Shown: positions 42,101 through 52,306 of the stretch, piece after piece
Layout: the number at the start of each line of letters is the position of its first letter
Numbering within the stretch: position 1 is the first letter of the stretch
NCBI RefSeq assembly: GCF_900324485.2
Contig: NC_046651.1
Coordinates: forward strand, 8,524,605-8,588,604
DNA length: 64,000 nucleotides
Source: Mastacembelus armatus
Taxonomy: Eukaryota; Chordata; Actinopteri; Synbranchiformes; Mastacembelidae
Direction of reading: 5' to 3'
Position numbers and translations under genes: made by a program
The notes under the pieces: generated by a model
Told to the model about the DNA's origin: nothing
Seen by the model: only the letters and a program-made list of their open reading frames with translations
Databases searched by the model: none

Positions 42101-45100
42101 TTTTGTTTCCTCTAGGTTCTTAGGGAAGTCAAAGTGTTGTCCAGCCTACAGCATGTAAATGTTGTGGGCTATCACACTGCATGGATGGAACATGTTCAGC
42201 CTGCGACATGTGAGTCTTTCTCTGCTTCCTGCAACATGTTTGTTTGGCTGAAATTAATGAAGCTACTGTTCATAGATGATGATGAATGATCGGCCGTGTT
42301 ATCCATCAGACCAGCTTCATGTGTGAACTGTCCTTGTTGCAGATCCTGAGTCTCGCCTGCCTGCACTGGAATCCCCTGGACCAGATGACAAGTAGGATCA
42401 GTGTATACATTAATCTTAACACCAGCCAAAATAAATAAATGAAATAATAAATGAAATACAGATATGGTGTAATAGCAAGTGCACAAGTGCATTCAGCAAG
42501 ACTAAAGTCTGCCTTTCTTTGCAGTTCTGAGGAGAGCCCTGACAGCAGCAGCACCAGCTCCTCTATAGTTTTTAAGAGCATAAGTCAAGCACAGACAGAT
42601 GCTGCTTCAAGTGTCAAAATACCTCAGACAGAGACCCAGGCTGTCACAGCTTTAGTTCCAAGCCATGAGAAGGGCCAGGTGGTCTGTCCCAAGATGTTGC
42701 ACCGCATCCCTGAGAACTATGTCCCATGTGTATTCCTGGGACAACAAAGTTCCATGACAAGCTCTAGATGTCCTGCCATGGGTTTGGACGGGTCAGCACT
42801 TTTGCAGGAAGAGTCCAGCAAGGGTAGCATCGAGCTGAACAACAACTCCTGCATCAGCAAGGAGTGTCAGCAATGGTCTGACCAATGCACAACAAGGCCT
42901 CAAAAAGAGGTAGGTGATTATAGTGACAGGGATTAGACTAATGCGTTTTTTCAAAGTTTTTAAAAAAGGAGGTGAAAGCTAGAGTTGCTGTTCCTCTGTA
43001 TCAGCAGGTGCAGTTCCACCTGATGCTTTATATCCAGATGCAGCTGTGTGAACGCTCACTGAAGGACTGGATCTCCGAGAGGAACACCAGCCCCAAAGAG
43101 CAACAAACCTCAAGATGTAATTGACACACTGCAAGTTACTGTGTTAATTTTTCCAGTACACAGCTGTAGGTTGCTAATCAGTTTGGAGACATTTACAAAT
43201 ACCTACCATTGTCCTTAACTGTACAGTATTTACAGTGTTAATTTATTTCATTGTGTTCTGAGTTCTAAAATACAATGTACAATATATTGTGCTTTTATAT
43301 TTTCAGGTCCTTATGCATGTGTTGATTCTGAACACACCCTCAACCTGCTGAGACACGTACTTGAAGGAGTCGACTACATTCACTCCAGGGGAATCATGCA
43401 CAGAGACCTGAAGGTGTGTTAGCACCTATTTGAGGTTTCCCTGTATCTTAATGCAGAATTTTGCAGTCACAGATAGTTTGCACTGACACACTTATCAAGT
43501 CAGAGAAGTAGCAGATAGTAGGGTTGCAAATTTTGCATGTTTTTCTTAATTGATATTAGAATCATGAATAAGTTATTGTTTCTGTTGACTCAGTGTAGTT
43601 TACAAGATCACAAAAGCCCACACCATGCACCGCGTTTATTGGCACAATGTCCTTGTCAGTCATAGACCAGAGCTTCTGAAGAACTGCCTCTGCACGTACA
43701 TCGCTACAGCTTCTCGTACCTAACGTAGACACTTTGTTGAGAGGACTTTCCACTTTCATCTTGCACTGCAGCCATTGGATGCTGTGTTTTTATGGCAGTA
43801 CAGCATTGACCTTGGTACTTGAGTTGTATTTTATTATGGTTCTTCCCATTTCACTCAGCGCCACTAGCCTGTCTCAACTGTAAGTGTGCCCTCTTGTGGT
43901 ATGCAAGCAGGACAGAAAACAAACATTGCCACTTAATAATTATTATTGGGTTAAATTCTTAAGAGCAGTTAATTGATTAATGATTCAGTATTAACATCCC
44001 TACCAAATACATTATTTTCCTGTTCAATCTCAAAGGAGATGTTGTGTGTGTTCTCCCAGTAGTTGAAGACAAAGTCATATAGCCTCTCAGGTAGAGTTTT
44101 TCTCAATGCCCCTTTCTTGCCTTGGATATGTTTCAGATAAATATAATTTTTACAAATGTCCTGAAGCCTCCTTGGTTGCTGAATGAGTTTTAGTAGCTGG
44201 TCTCTCTGCTTAAAGAAACATGGTAGTGTCAGGCTTGAGGGCATGTGACCTTTGTGGTTGTAGACGGTGAGCGGAGAAGTCAGGCTGAGGAGTTTCACTA
44301 GCAGAGAACTGTTGCTTACGTTAGACAGGTGGTTCAGGAACAGAAACAGACAGTTCTCCCCTGCGTGGCTCAGCTTATTGATGTTCGCTCCGTACTGGAG
44401 CAACAGGTCCAACAAATCCTTGCTCCCCATGCTGCATGCCTCCTGTAAAGGCGTCATCCCGGCCTTGTTCTCTGCGTTGGGATCAGCTCCGTGCTCCAGC
44501 AGCTCAGAGATGCAGCTGATGTCGTCTTCCAGGGTATTAGTGGTCTTCATAGCCATTGCCACAGAAGCAAGGTGCAGAGCAGTGTTTCCAGAGTGCCTCA
44601 CCCCCTTAAAAATAGTCATGAACTTATGTGAAGTTTTTAAGATAGAGAATGTTTAGCATATATTTTACAAAACACAGAAAGGTTAGTGTCAGTAGAGATT
44701 TGCTAAAAATTCTTGCAAATGCACAAACACAGACCTGTAGTGCTGTTTTCTTTATATTTATGTGTGATCTTGACTACTGGTTAACAATAATGAACAAATG
44801 TCTCTCTATCCTTGTGGCAAGTCCATGAAACATAAAATTAAACTTGACTGACACTAAAAACTAAAATATAAAAACTCAAAAATAACCCAGTGGGATTAGT
44901 GTTTTTAAAATCTGTATTTACGTTCAACCTCAAACAAGCTTTTATGTCTTATTTTTATTTTACTGAATTAGTCCTCATTTGAGAGGAGTGTGGAATATAA
45001 ATTCTAAAACTTTTTAGAAAGTTGTCACTGGTTGACACAACAAACAAACAGACACAAACCATGTTGACGTCAGCGTTCTGTCTGATCAAGGAAGTTATAA

Positions 45101-48100
45101 GGCCCTTGTGGAGAATCCCAGCAGCCATATGCAGGGGCGTCATCCCACTGCTGTCCACAGCATTTAAATCAGCACCGTAACTGGCCAAGGTTTGGACAGC
45201 AGACAGAGCAGCGTAACGTACAGACAGATGCAGAGCTGTCTGGTGACTCTCTCCCTCAGTCTGCAGAGGAAACACAAGAATCACACACCTCAGGCAAAAT
45301 ATTTCATATGCATTCTTGAGAATTCTTGAATCATCTTTTTCAGAGTGAACGTTTTAATCTGTTTCATTTCAGACTTTGACCCAGCACTGCAAATTACTAA
45401 CTTGTGTCCTTTGTTGTACAACATTACAGCTTTCCTTTTATTGGACATACTTTGTGCCTGTGCTTGTTCACGAATAGGAGTTTAAATTAGCGCCAGCAGA
45501 GGCTAGTTATTGCTAAACAGACTAGTCACCTCTGCATTGATGTTGACACCATGCTCACACAGGAGATGTAGACAGGCCTGTGCTTGACTTTGTGCACCTA
45601 TCCCAGCAGTGTGGAACTTGCAGTCTGCTTTTGACCAAGTAGTCAGGATGCTCGGCCAACCTGTTAACACCAAGTGCAGCGTGGTTCGCCCAAGCTGGTC
45701 CCTGTGACAGAGGCAGAGGAAGTGAGACTGGTGTAGATGGATAGCTGTCACCTTTCTGTTTTTACCAGGGAACCAGTGACGTGTGTTATTGCACTAGGTG
45801 TTTAATTCACAACAAGTATGAGGAGCTTCTCACCATAAATGACATTAGACGCTTGTTGTATTGTATATGTGATCTTGGTTGTTTTAGGAATACTTTAAAT
45901 TTGATTGAATACACTATGAAGAAGCAGCCTAATGTAAGACTGTAATATTGATGGGCATGATGCTAGGTGTTAGTTTTTATTCTCATCTAGTTGTGTGTTT
46001 GTTCAGACCTCAGTTCAGGGTCTGCCCCTGCAGACATCAGGCACTGCATACTCTTTACCCTTTTGTAAGAGGCAGCCAGGTGAAGGGGAAGGATAGCAGG
46101 ACCCTACGGCAAGACAGGACAAGACAAGACAACTGCAGCATTCAAACACAAATATGCTGTCTAACACAGCGAGAAGTGCTTTCTTTTTCCTGTTTTCTTT
46201 TATTGTCATAAATAAATATTAAAAAAAATTATAATTGAATGCATGTCAGTTCTCACAAGTCATTTTTAAAATGTTAGAACTGTTGCATTTACCTTCCAGA
46301 AAACCTTTCCAGGTGCACCGTCTGGTAGCTCAATGAGAAAGTTGCTCCCGTACTTTTTTGACATCTCTTCAATGCGTCCAGTGTCTTCATGTATTATTGC
46401 TGCATAGAATCCATTGTTGTGTAACATGATCGTTTTACCGCTCCTTTCTTCATGCCCTTTGTTGTCCTCCATCATGACAAGGCATTGCAATTCAACTGCA
46501 GTCTGTGTTCAGCCCTTCAAAAAGAGCCTGGCAGCGAACATCTGGTTTGTTTGTTTGCCTGCGTACATTTCTGAGAGCGATGTCTGAATTTGGAGGTGGA
46601 CAAATTATGATGTTGGTCAGCTACTTCCCATTTCGGAGTTTGGCGTCCTTATCAACTTCTGTTTTCAGTTTTTGGTGCTTTCAGTCAGTCTTGATTTCAT
46701 CATGTAGGTTTCAGACATGTGTGTCTAACTTTGATGTACAGCCTTCCTGTTCCAACTGATAACTTCTTGCTGCATGTGGAGGCCAATAACAGGGACTGGA
46801 GCCGCCCTTTGCAGCTGTTAACCAGTCATTTCAGGACTTATAGCACTTTAACATATTTAACTTTAAAGAAATCAGAGGAATTCTTACTTTGTAAAACCTT
46901 ATATGAAAACCAGTCCAACCTGTCATCCTTTTTTTTTTTTTCATTTCTTTTACCTAACACACCTTTTTGCAGTCGATTCATCCAGAATTTACATTACATC
47001 CCTGTAGTTTTTATTGTCTCATTAGAACCTTTATAGGCAAAATATAATAGAAAAATGTGTGTGAGTTTAGTTTTGTTCTATGTTTATATAAAAGACCATG
47101 ATGTCACATGGAAAAATAACCTTTGGCATTTTTTTACATTCAATACATTCGTATTTACATTCAATGATATATGCAACTAATAGTAATTGTTTTTCCCATA
47201 GCCAAGGAACATTTTCCTCCATGGCCATGACTGCCATGTTCGGATTGGAGACTTTGGTTTGGCCTGCAGGAATATGATAGCAGATGGCCATAAAAGCTCC
47301 ACCTCTCCTATCAGAGGTAATAATCTACTTCTTTGGTTGTTATATTTTGTCGACGCAGCACATCTCCAAATCACCGGTGGATGGTGCTGTTTGCTTTTAA
47401 GACACATTTCTGGTGTATCTTGCAGATTCCTCATATACCACAGGTGTTGGCACATTTGTGTATGCTGCACCAGAACAACTGAAGGGCTCCCATTATGATT
47501 CAAAGGTAAGACATTAACATTACAACACTTTAATTATGCCATATTGTGCTATGCTTAATATTTTTATTAACTATTAACTTAACTATTTCATTTTATCCAG
47601 TGTTTATTATTGTCACCTCTTCTATAACAGTTTTAACAACTGCACTGAATGTGAGTATAATCTGTACTGTATGTGTATCAATATGATTCTGTCCAGTCAG
47701 ACATGTACAGTGTTGGAGTCCTGGCTTTTGAGCTTTTCCAGCCCTTTGGGACAGAAATGGAACGTGCCCGGATCCTAGGGGACCTAAGAGAGGGGAAAAT
47801 CCCAGATTTGTTCTGCCACAGATGGCCAGTCCTGACTAAGTATATCATGAAGCTGACGAGTAAAGAGCCCAGTGCTCGGCCGACAGCCAGCCAGCTTCTA
47901 CAGAGTGAACTCTTCTTCAATAAAGACATGGTACATATGGATGAATAAATCTGTTAGGCCTGAAAAGGATTAATCTCCAAAAACTAAATAACCTTTTCAT
48001 ATAATTAGATCTCTAAAGTCAAATTAATGAACAATTGTCTTGGAACAAATGTAAATTCCATTTATTTATTTATTTATTTATTTATTTATTGTCCCCTTCA

Positions 48101-48191
48101 GGTGATCCATGGTTTGCAGAGAAGAGTGGAAGAACAGGAGGAAGAGATTATGCAGCTAAGGAGACAGATCAGTAGACTTCAGAGCTCATAA
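39176..48191 (+). CDS. eif2ak1: heme-regulated eIF2-alpha kinase (HRI)
   Basis: Phosphorylates eIF2-alpha in the integrated stress response when heme is low or mitochondria are stressed. Exons: 39176-39344, 40487-40545, 40651-40771, 40985-41152, 41294-41430, 41617-41651, 41740-41839, 41931-42011, 42116-42209, 42343-42391, 42525-42909, 43008-43116, 43307-43413, 47202-47316, 47426-47505, 47697-47930, 48102-48191. They give about 710 residues (human 630). Kinase: [11 protein letters not shown] at 253-263, Lys276, HRDLK at 534-538, DFG at 555-557, APE at 591-593. A long acidic insert is encoded by exon 11. The heme-regulatory Cys-Pro is kept (Cys503-Pro504). The N-terminal heme region reads RLQHNRAF where mouse has LRLHHNRAI. 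The last exon encodes a coiled coil. Exons 2 and 3 join in frame but are poorly conserved and least sure; the exon 12 acceptor is a NAGNAG. ankrd61 is nested in intron 13. Confidence 0.92.
39838..40172 (+). repeat. SINE with LINE2-like tail, copy C, in eif2ak1 intron 1
   Basis: The best preserved of the three copies: 'gcactgttgcctcacagcaagaagg' head, 'ggagtttgcatgttctccct', 'ggtgacctgtccagggtgta' and a 'tggagggatgg' end. Confidence 0.7.
43562..43800 (-). mobile_element. hAT/ZBED-like transposase remnant in eif2ak1 intron 13
   Basis: The minus strand is open over about 65 codons and reads [20 protein letters not shown] then [10 protein letters not shown]. This resembles the segment of ZBED-type hAT transposases (KDMxPxxxVxGxGFxxLxxxxEP) as I know it. 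Only this short piece is visible, with no terminal repeats identified, so it is a decayed DNA-transposon fragment or a captured piece of a domesticated gene. Confidence 0.45.
43830..43835 (-). terminator. poly(A) signal of ankrd61
   Basis: TTTATT on the plus strand (AATAAA on the minus strand) lies about 135 bp after the ankrd61 stop, inside eif2ak1 intron 13. Confidence 0.55.
43969..46475 (-). CDS. ankrd61: ankyrin repeat domain-containing protein 61
   Basis: Five exons in transcript order: 46475-46293, 46103-46009, 45701-45530, 45260-45060, 44604-43969, giving 428 residues (human about 418). Ankyrin repeats are clear: [81 protein letters not shown] and [20 protein letters not shown]. The TTW and TPLHMAA segments match human ANKRD61. 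The function of the family is not established; ankyrin repeats usually bind proteins. The first ATG is at 46475; upstream codons are open but lack ATG. The gene sits whole and antisense within eif2ak1 intron 13, so its transcripts must pass through or against that gene. The nested arrangement is, from memory, also found in human. Confidence 0.9.
47944..47949 (+). terminator. possible intronic poly(A) signal of eif2ak1
   Basis: AATAAA overlaps an in-frame stop codon, 14-19 bases past the donor of coding exon 16. If used, HRI would end VHMDE instead of its coiled-coil tail. Confidence 0.35.
48060..48090. repeat. (TTTA)n microsatellite before the last eif2ak1 exon
   Basis: About seven TTTA units run up to the GTCCCCTTCAG acceptor at 48091-48101. 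Confidence 0.85.
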
Positions 48192-48399
48192 GTCACAGTT
48201 CTCTGACAAAACCTGAGTTTAAAAAAATCCCAACAATCCACAGACTGTTAAAACTTGATTTATTCAACCCCTGTTGTGCTATATTGGATGGCTGGTACAG
48301 GTGAACTGTGTGTGTGTGCTTGTGTGTGTAAGCATTGTGTGTGAGTGTCTTGTACACCTGGATGTAAGGATGCAATTGTTTATCTTCATGTAGCTGTTC

Positions 48400-48405
48400 A
48401 ATAAA
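48400..48405 (+). terminator. poly(A) signal of eif2ak1
   Basis: AATAAA lies about 210 bp after the stop codon. Confidence 0.7.
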
Positions 48406-49211
48406 ACCTGCTTTGTCTAGTGCGATTACTGATGATTTTACATGTTGTTTTGAAAATACTGCATTTACAGCTGTAGAGAAAATGATCTGGCCTGGTGCAT
48501 TTAGTTCATGTTTTGTTTCATGTTTATTTTAATGTTGAGTTACTGGTTACAGAACTTTTTCCTCCTTTAAAAGGACAAAATTCATTGAGAATTATTATTT
48601 AAAATTTGACTTCTCTCAAACGTGTTTTGAAAAGGAAAGTCAAACTACCTGATGTGCACATCTCCAAAGAACTGGGCAGTCTAGCCCTGAACCAGCACCA
48701 GCTGAAGCTGAAGCTGAGGTTTTTGATATTTGCATGAAATTTCTGCCATTGTTGTGGAGTACCTGACATCATACGCATCTGTACAGGGGGAACCGATGCG
48801 CACCAGCAACGTCTCCACACGGAATTAAACAACGTGGCACCTGAAGAAAAAGAAGTGACGCGTTTCGCTGCAACAGCAGAGACAAACACGAAGACACGGG
48901 TAAGTGTTGGGTTAAATGTGGAAATTGGTGATGTGTAAAACGAGACTTTCGGATGGGCTAAAAAAATATGAAGTAGTTTTGAAGAAGGTTCGTTTCCGTT
49001 ATTATTGTCACAGTCAATATGGCGACATCTGCTGGTCAACCCTTAGCATTACACCCCTCTACATGAAACAGGCCAGAAGAACTCTGCACTTTGCAATTAA
49101 CACAACCCACTCTGGTTTTTAACCCCTAACCATCTGCTCCAGGACTCCTGGTTCTTCTGAACATGGTTCTTAATGTCTGTTAAGAATCCGCTCAACCTGG
49201 TGTGTTTAAAG

Positions 49212-49346
49212 ATGGACTCCTCTGGTGCAGAGCATCTGGGGGGAGATGCAGAGGGTCATGGAGGAGACACAGAAGGTCCAAAAGGAGGCAAGAAAAATAT
49301 GTCACCATCCTGTCCAAAGTGTGACAGCTGTCTTGATAACAAATAA
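49212..49346 (+). CDS. candidate 44-residue microprotein, unrecognised
   Basis: An open frame starting MDSSGAEHLGGDAEGHGG and ending SPSCPKCDSCLDNK: a Gly/Asp/Glu-rich first half, a KGGKK basic stretch and a C-terminal CxxCxxC-like cluster (Cys34, Cys37, Cys40). It lies in an exon that begins after a CTGCTCCAG acceptor (49142), downstream of a strong CACGG|GTAAGT donor at 48899-48900 in a GC-rich exon-like stretch from about 48780. An AATAAA overlaps the stop (49343-49348). A short upstream ATG reads six codons before a stop. I recognise no homologue. It could be a real small gene, an upstream or alternative exon of usp42, or a chance frame. Confidence 0.35.
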   Translation: MDSSGAEHLGGDAEGHGGDTEGPKGGKKNMSPSCPKCDSCLDNK

Positions 49347-49769
49347 ATAGTGATACCTGTGTTCAGGTATTTAAATATAACTTCACATATTTGGAAAAAA
49401 AATGCATTTTGAAAAGCCAAATAACATTATAATTTTTATTTATCATTTATTTATTTATTTGTCATAATTATTTTCAATGGCAACCCATGATGTGTCAAAT
49501 ATTACCTAACCTACAATGCTAGGTGGTGGTCCAGTGGTGGCCTTTTTTAAGCAAAAAAAAAACCAAAACACTTTTACTACTCTTTCTATTGTTGTGGGCT
49601 CTTGGGTATCTCTGTTGTACCACAGAAGACTTAACACATTTTAAACCTCCAGCCTCACACATGAAAGGCCCACACCTTTCTGTTTTGCCACCATCCTTCC
49701 CATCAGGTTAAGCTTTGTTCTCACAAATGCACAAGGAAGTATTTAAAATTCAATGCAAAACATTATGGG

Positions 49770-50640
49770 TTGGATTCAAACTACTAGCCTTTAAAGGACT
49801 ATTACAGCTCCACAAAATCATGATAGGAACCCATGTCAATTTTAACTTATTTTTATGTCAAACAGTTGTGTTAAACACAAACCTGTAAAATTGCTGACCA
49901 AACTCCAACACTTCAGACTTCTAAGCAGTTCTGTAACAGCATGGGTTATTTTAGCAGAGATAGCTGATGCTCCTTTCTTAGACTCGAACCCACAACCTCA
50001 AGAGCATAAGACTCTCCTCTGGCAGCATAGGCTGTTCTGCCCACTATTCTCTATTCCTTTGTTAAAGCCTCGATTCTTTTCATTTAAAAAAGTGCCCAAG
50101 CCTGATAAAAATTGAGCCAAAAAGCCCTGAACTTCAACACAGGCATCCAACAGCCTGAGCTATTTGCTTGATATATTGACTGCAACTTTAGAGCCTTTTG
50201 GGTTTTCCTTTGGTTTAAAATTAAATATTTGGCTGGGGACTTTAACCCTAGACCTCAGCACTTCAGCATACAGTAAGTCATTTGAAATATGAGGGTGGAG
50301 TTATAACAGTAGTCCAATCCAGCAGTTATGCAATAAATCCTCCAATGAGGTTTTAATGTTCCCTTTTTGTTCAAACAGTTTTAAAGGGGTATTGATGCAT
50401 CTGTTTTAGTCCACACTCATTGATGTAAATTATGAGTTTAAAAGAACTGAGCAAGACCAGATTTCCAAACATCAGAACATCTCATCAGTTCTTTATCAAC
50501 AATGTGGTTTTGTCCTCTAACAGCCTGAGTAGTTTCATCAGAGTCCCATGTGGTTTGATTTTGATGTTTACGTCTTCAGATTAAAAATGAAATGTCTTTC
50601 CACGGAATTGAATCCATGACCTCAAAATATCACTATACAC
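49770..50640 (-). repeat. row of degenerate tRNA-like motifs
   Basis: Four stretches near 49771, 49981, 50238 and 50605 share a pattern close to GA-TYGAAYCC-A-RACCTCA, which is what the T-arm, variable loop and anticodon region of a tRNA look like in reverse orientation. The second is the best (GACTCGAACCCACAACCTCA, then agcataagact). None can fold as a full tRNA, so they are probably old tRNA-derived repeats. Confidence 0.35.
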
Positions 50641-50949
50641 TATAATACTAAGACAATATAAAATCTATGACAAACTAATATACGAAACTGTTTTAAAAAT
50701 GAAAAAAAAATTTAACAGGTTTACAGCTACTCATTTACACAGCACTATTATTTTATTCCTCTCTCTCTAAATTGCATATTTTTCATATTTATTTACACAA
50801 ATGTCATGTTTAGAATTGTGTTTACAGTTATGGTTGTGTAATATAATACATTATTATGTATTTGTGTGTGTACATCGTGTGCACACAAAAGAGTCAGAGA
50901 TGTGTACATGCGACGGATTTTCCCGAAACACGTTCCTTGCAGAGAAATG

Positions 50950-51720
50950 TCCAAACGAGCCAATCAGAGACCTCGTTTCATCGCAAATACCCGGATGTAC
51001 CCGTGGGGCAATTAGCTACGTCATTGTTCACCGCCGGACACCCGCTGGAAATAAGGAATGGATTTACAACCGCTATTAACGTATTCATAACAAATTCCAG
51101 GTAAATATGTTGTTGGTTTTACGATCAAGTGGGACTTTAACGGTGCAGCCGTAATATTTCGGTGAGCCTGAGCGGCAGAGATCTGTTGTACTAGCCCTAC
51201 ACCGGTTCTCTGTCATGTCGGAGAGAGCAGCGCAGTGAGCGCAGACAGCCGCCGGTGTGGAGCCCCTCCTTTCATAGCTGCACAGACGTCCCTTCGCCTC
51301 AATCACGTTTATTTCGAAGTGGAAACAGGACAGTGCTCTGAGGCTTTTACAGTAAACGGTTATGACACCCTCCGTGTCGGCCAGCGTCCGTCGTACCGAG
51401 CTAGCTAGCGGCGTTAGCACAAATATTGCCGCACGAGCGCCGCCGCACGTAACGTTAACTGTAGCTGCGATCGGTAGCTCGTGTTACGTTCGTCGTTTCC
51501 ATGGTGTTTGGCGGTGTTGGGGCCCTCGCGCCTCTGCAGTCATTCCTTTCCGGTCTTCGACGACCAAAGTGGGTTTTTCAACCGATGGCCCGTCTCTCAC
51601 AGGGGGCTAACCGGGGTTTCATGCGTGTTTTATGGAGGTTTAGCGGCGCTGCGTGTTAAAGGCCTAGCAGCCGTCTGTAGCGCTAAGCCAACGTGAGCCA
51701 GTCTGTCGGAGCAGGTGGGA
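50950..51720 (+). promoter_or_regulatory. usp42: CpG-rich promoter and 5' untranslated exon of usp42
   Basis: This stretch is clearly richer in CpG than its surroundings, mainly 51120-51720. A CCAATCA box lies at 50960-50966. A probable first exon ends at TTCCAG|GTAAAT near 51101 and would splice to the acceptor at 52291-52297 ahead of the start codon. Open frames here are by-products of base composition. Confidence 0.5.
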
Positions 51721-52306
51721 GGGAACAGCTGCTCCTCTAAACGCGCGTCGGACCAGGAAACTGTTTTCAGAAACACACTTCGTATAGTTTATGGCGTTTA
51801 TTTTGTACAGGAAACATCTCCAGACGTGTACGATTAGCAGGTTTGTTCATAATATGCCACAGTTACCTAAGTTATGAGTCCCTGCTTGTTTATGTTAGTG
51901 TGTTTCCACACTATGGGATGTCCCTGAGGGAGCGAATAAATTGTTGTGCATGTTTCCACAAGTAAATTATATTTGAAATTGTATTATTGACTGCTGGGCC
52001 AAAAGTACGATGGTAATAAATAACAAAATTGTCTAACTGCACTTTGTTGTTGATAATTAGTGATATATCATTTAGGGAAATTATATTTTCAAATGAATGT
52101 AACCTAAATCAGTCAAAGATGGTATGGTCTCAAAGATCAAAACGTGTGTTTTTCACTCTGTCAAAGAGTCTTATAAATTAGACACAGGGGTGTCCATTAT
52201 TATAAAACAAATATTGAAAAAGACAAGATTTTGAAATGTATCTGTACTTTGCAGCTGCTAAAGTTTTATATGTTTTTATTTCTGACTTTTAACACAGCAA
52301 TGAACA

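Noticed and set aside
46476-46490. Extending ankrd61 upstream of 46475
   Set aside because: The extra codons are open but contain no ATG; they would need a TTG start.
48599-49039. 146-codon minus-strand open frame between eif2ak1 and usp42
   Set aside because: No homology, Ser/Phe-rich by composition, and it spans a plus-strand splice donor; treated as chance.
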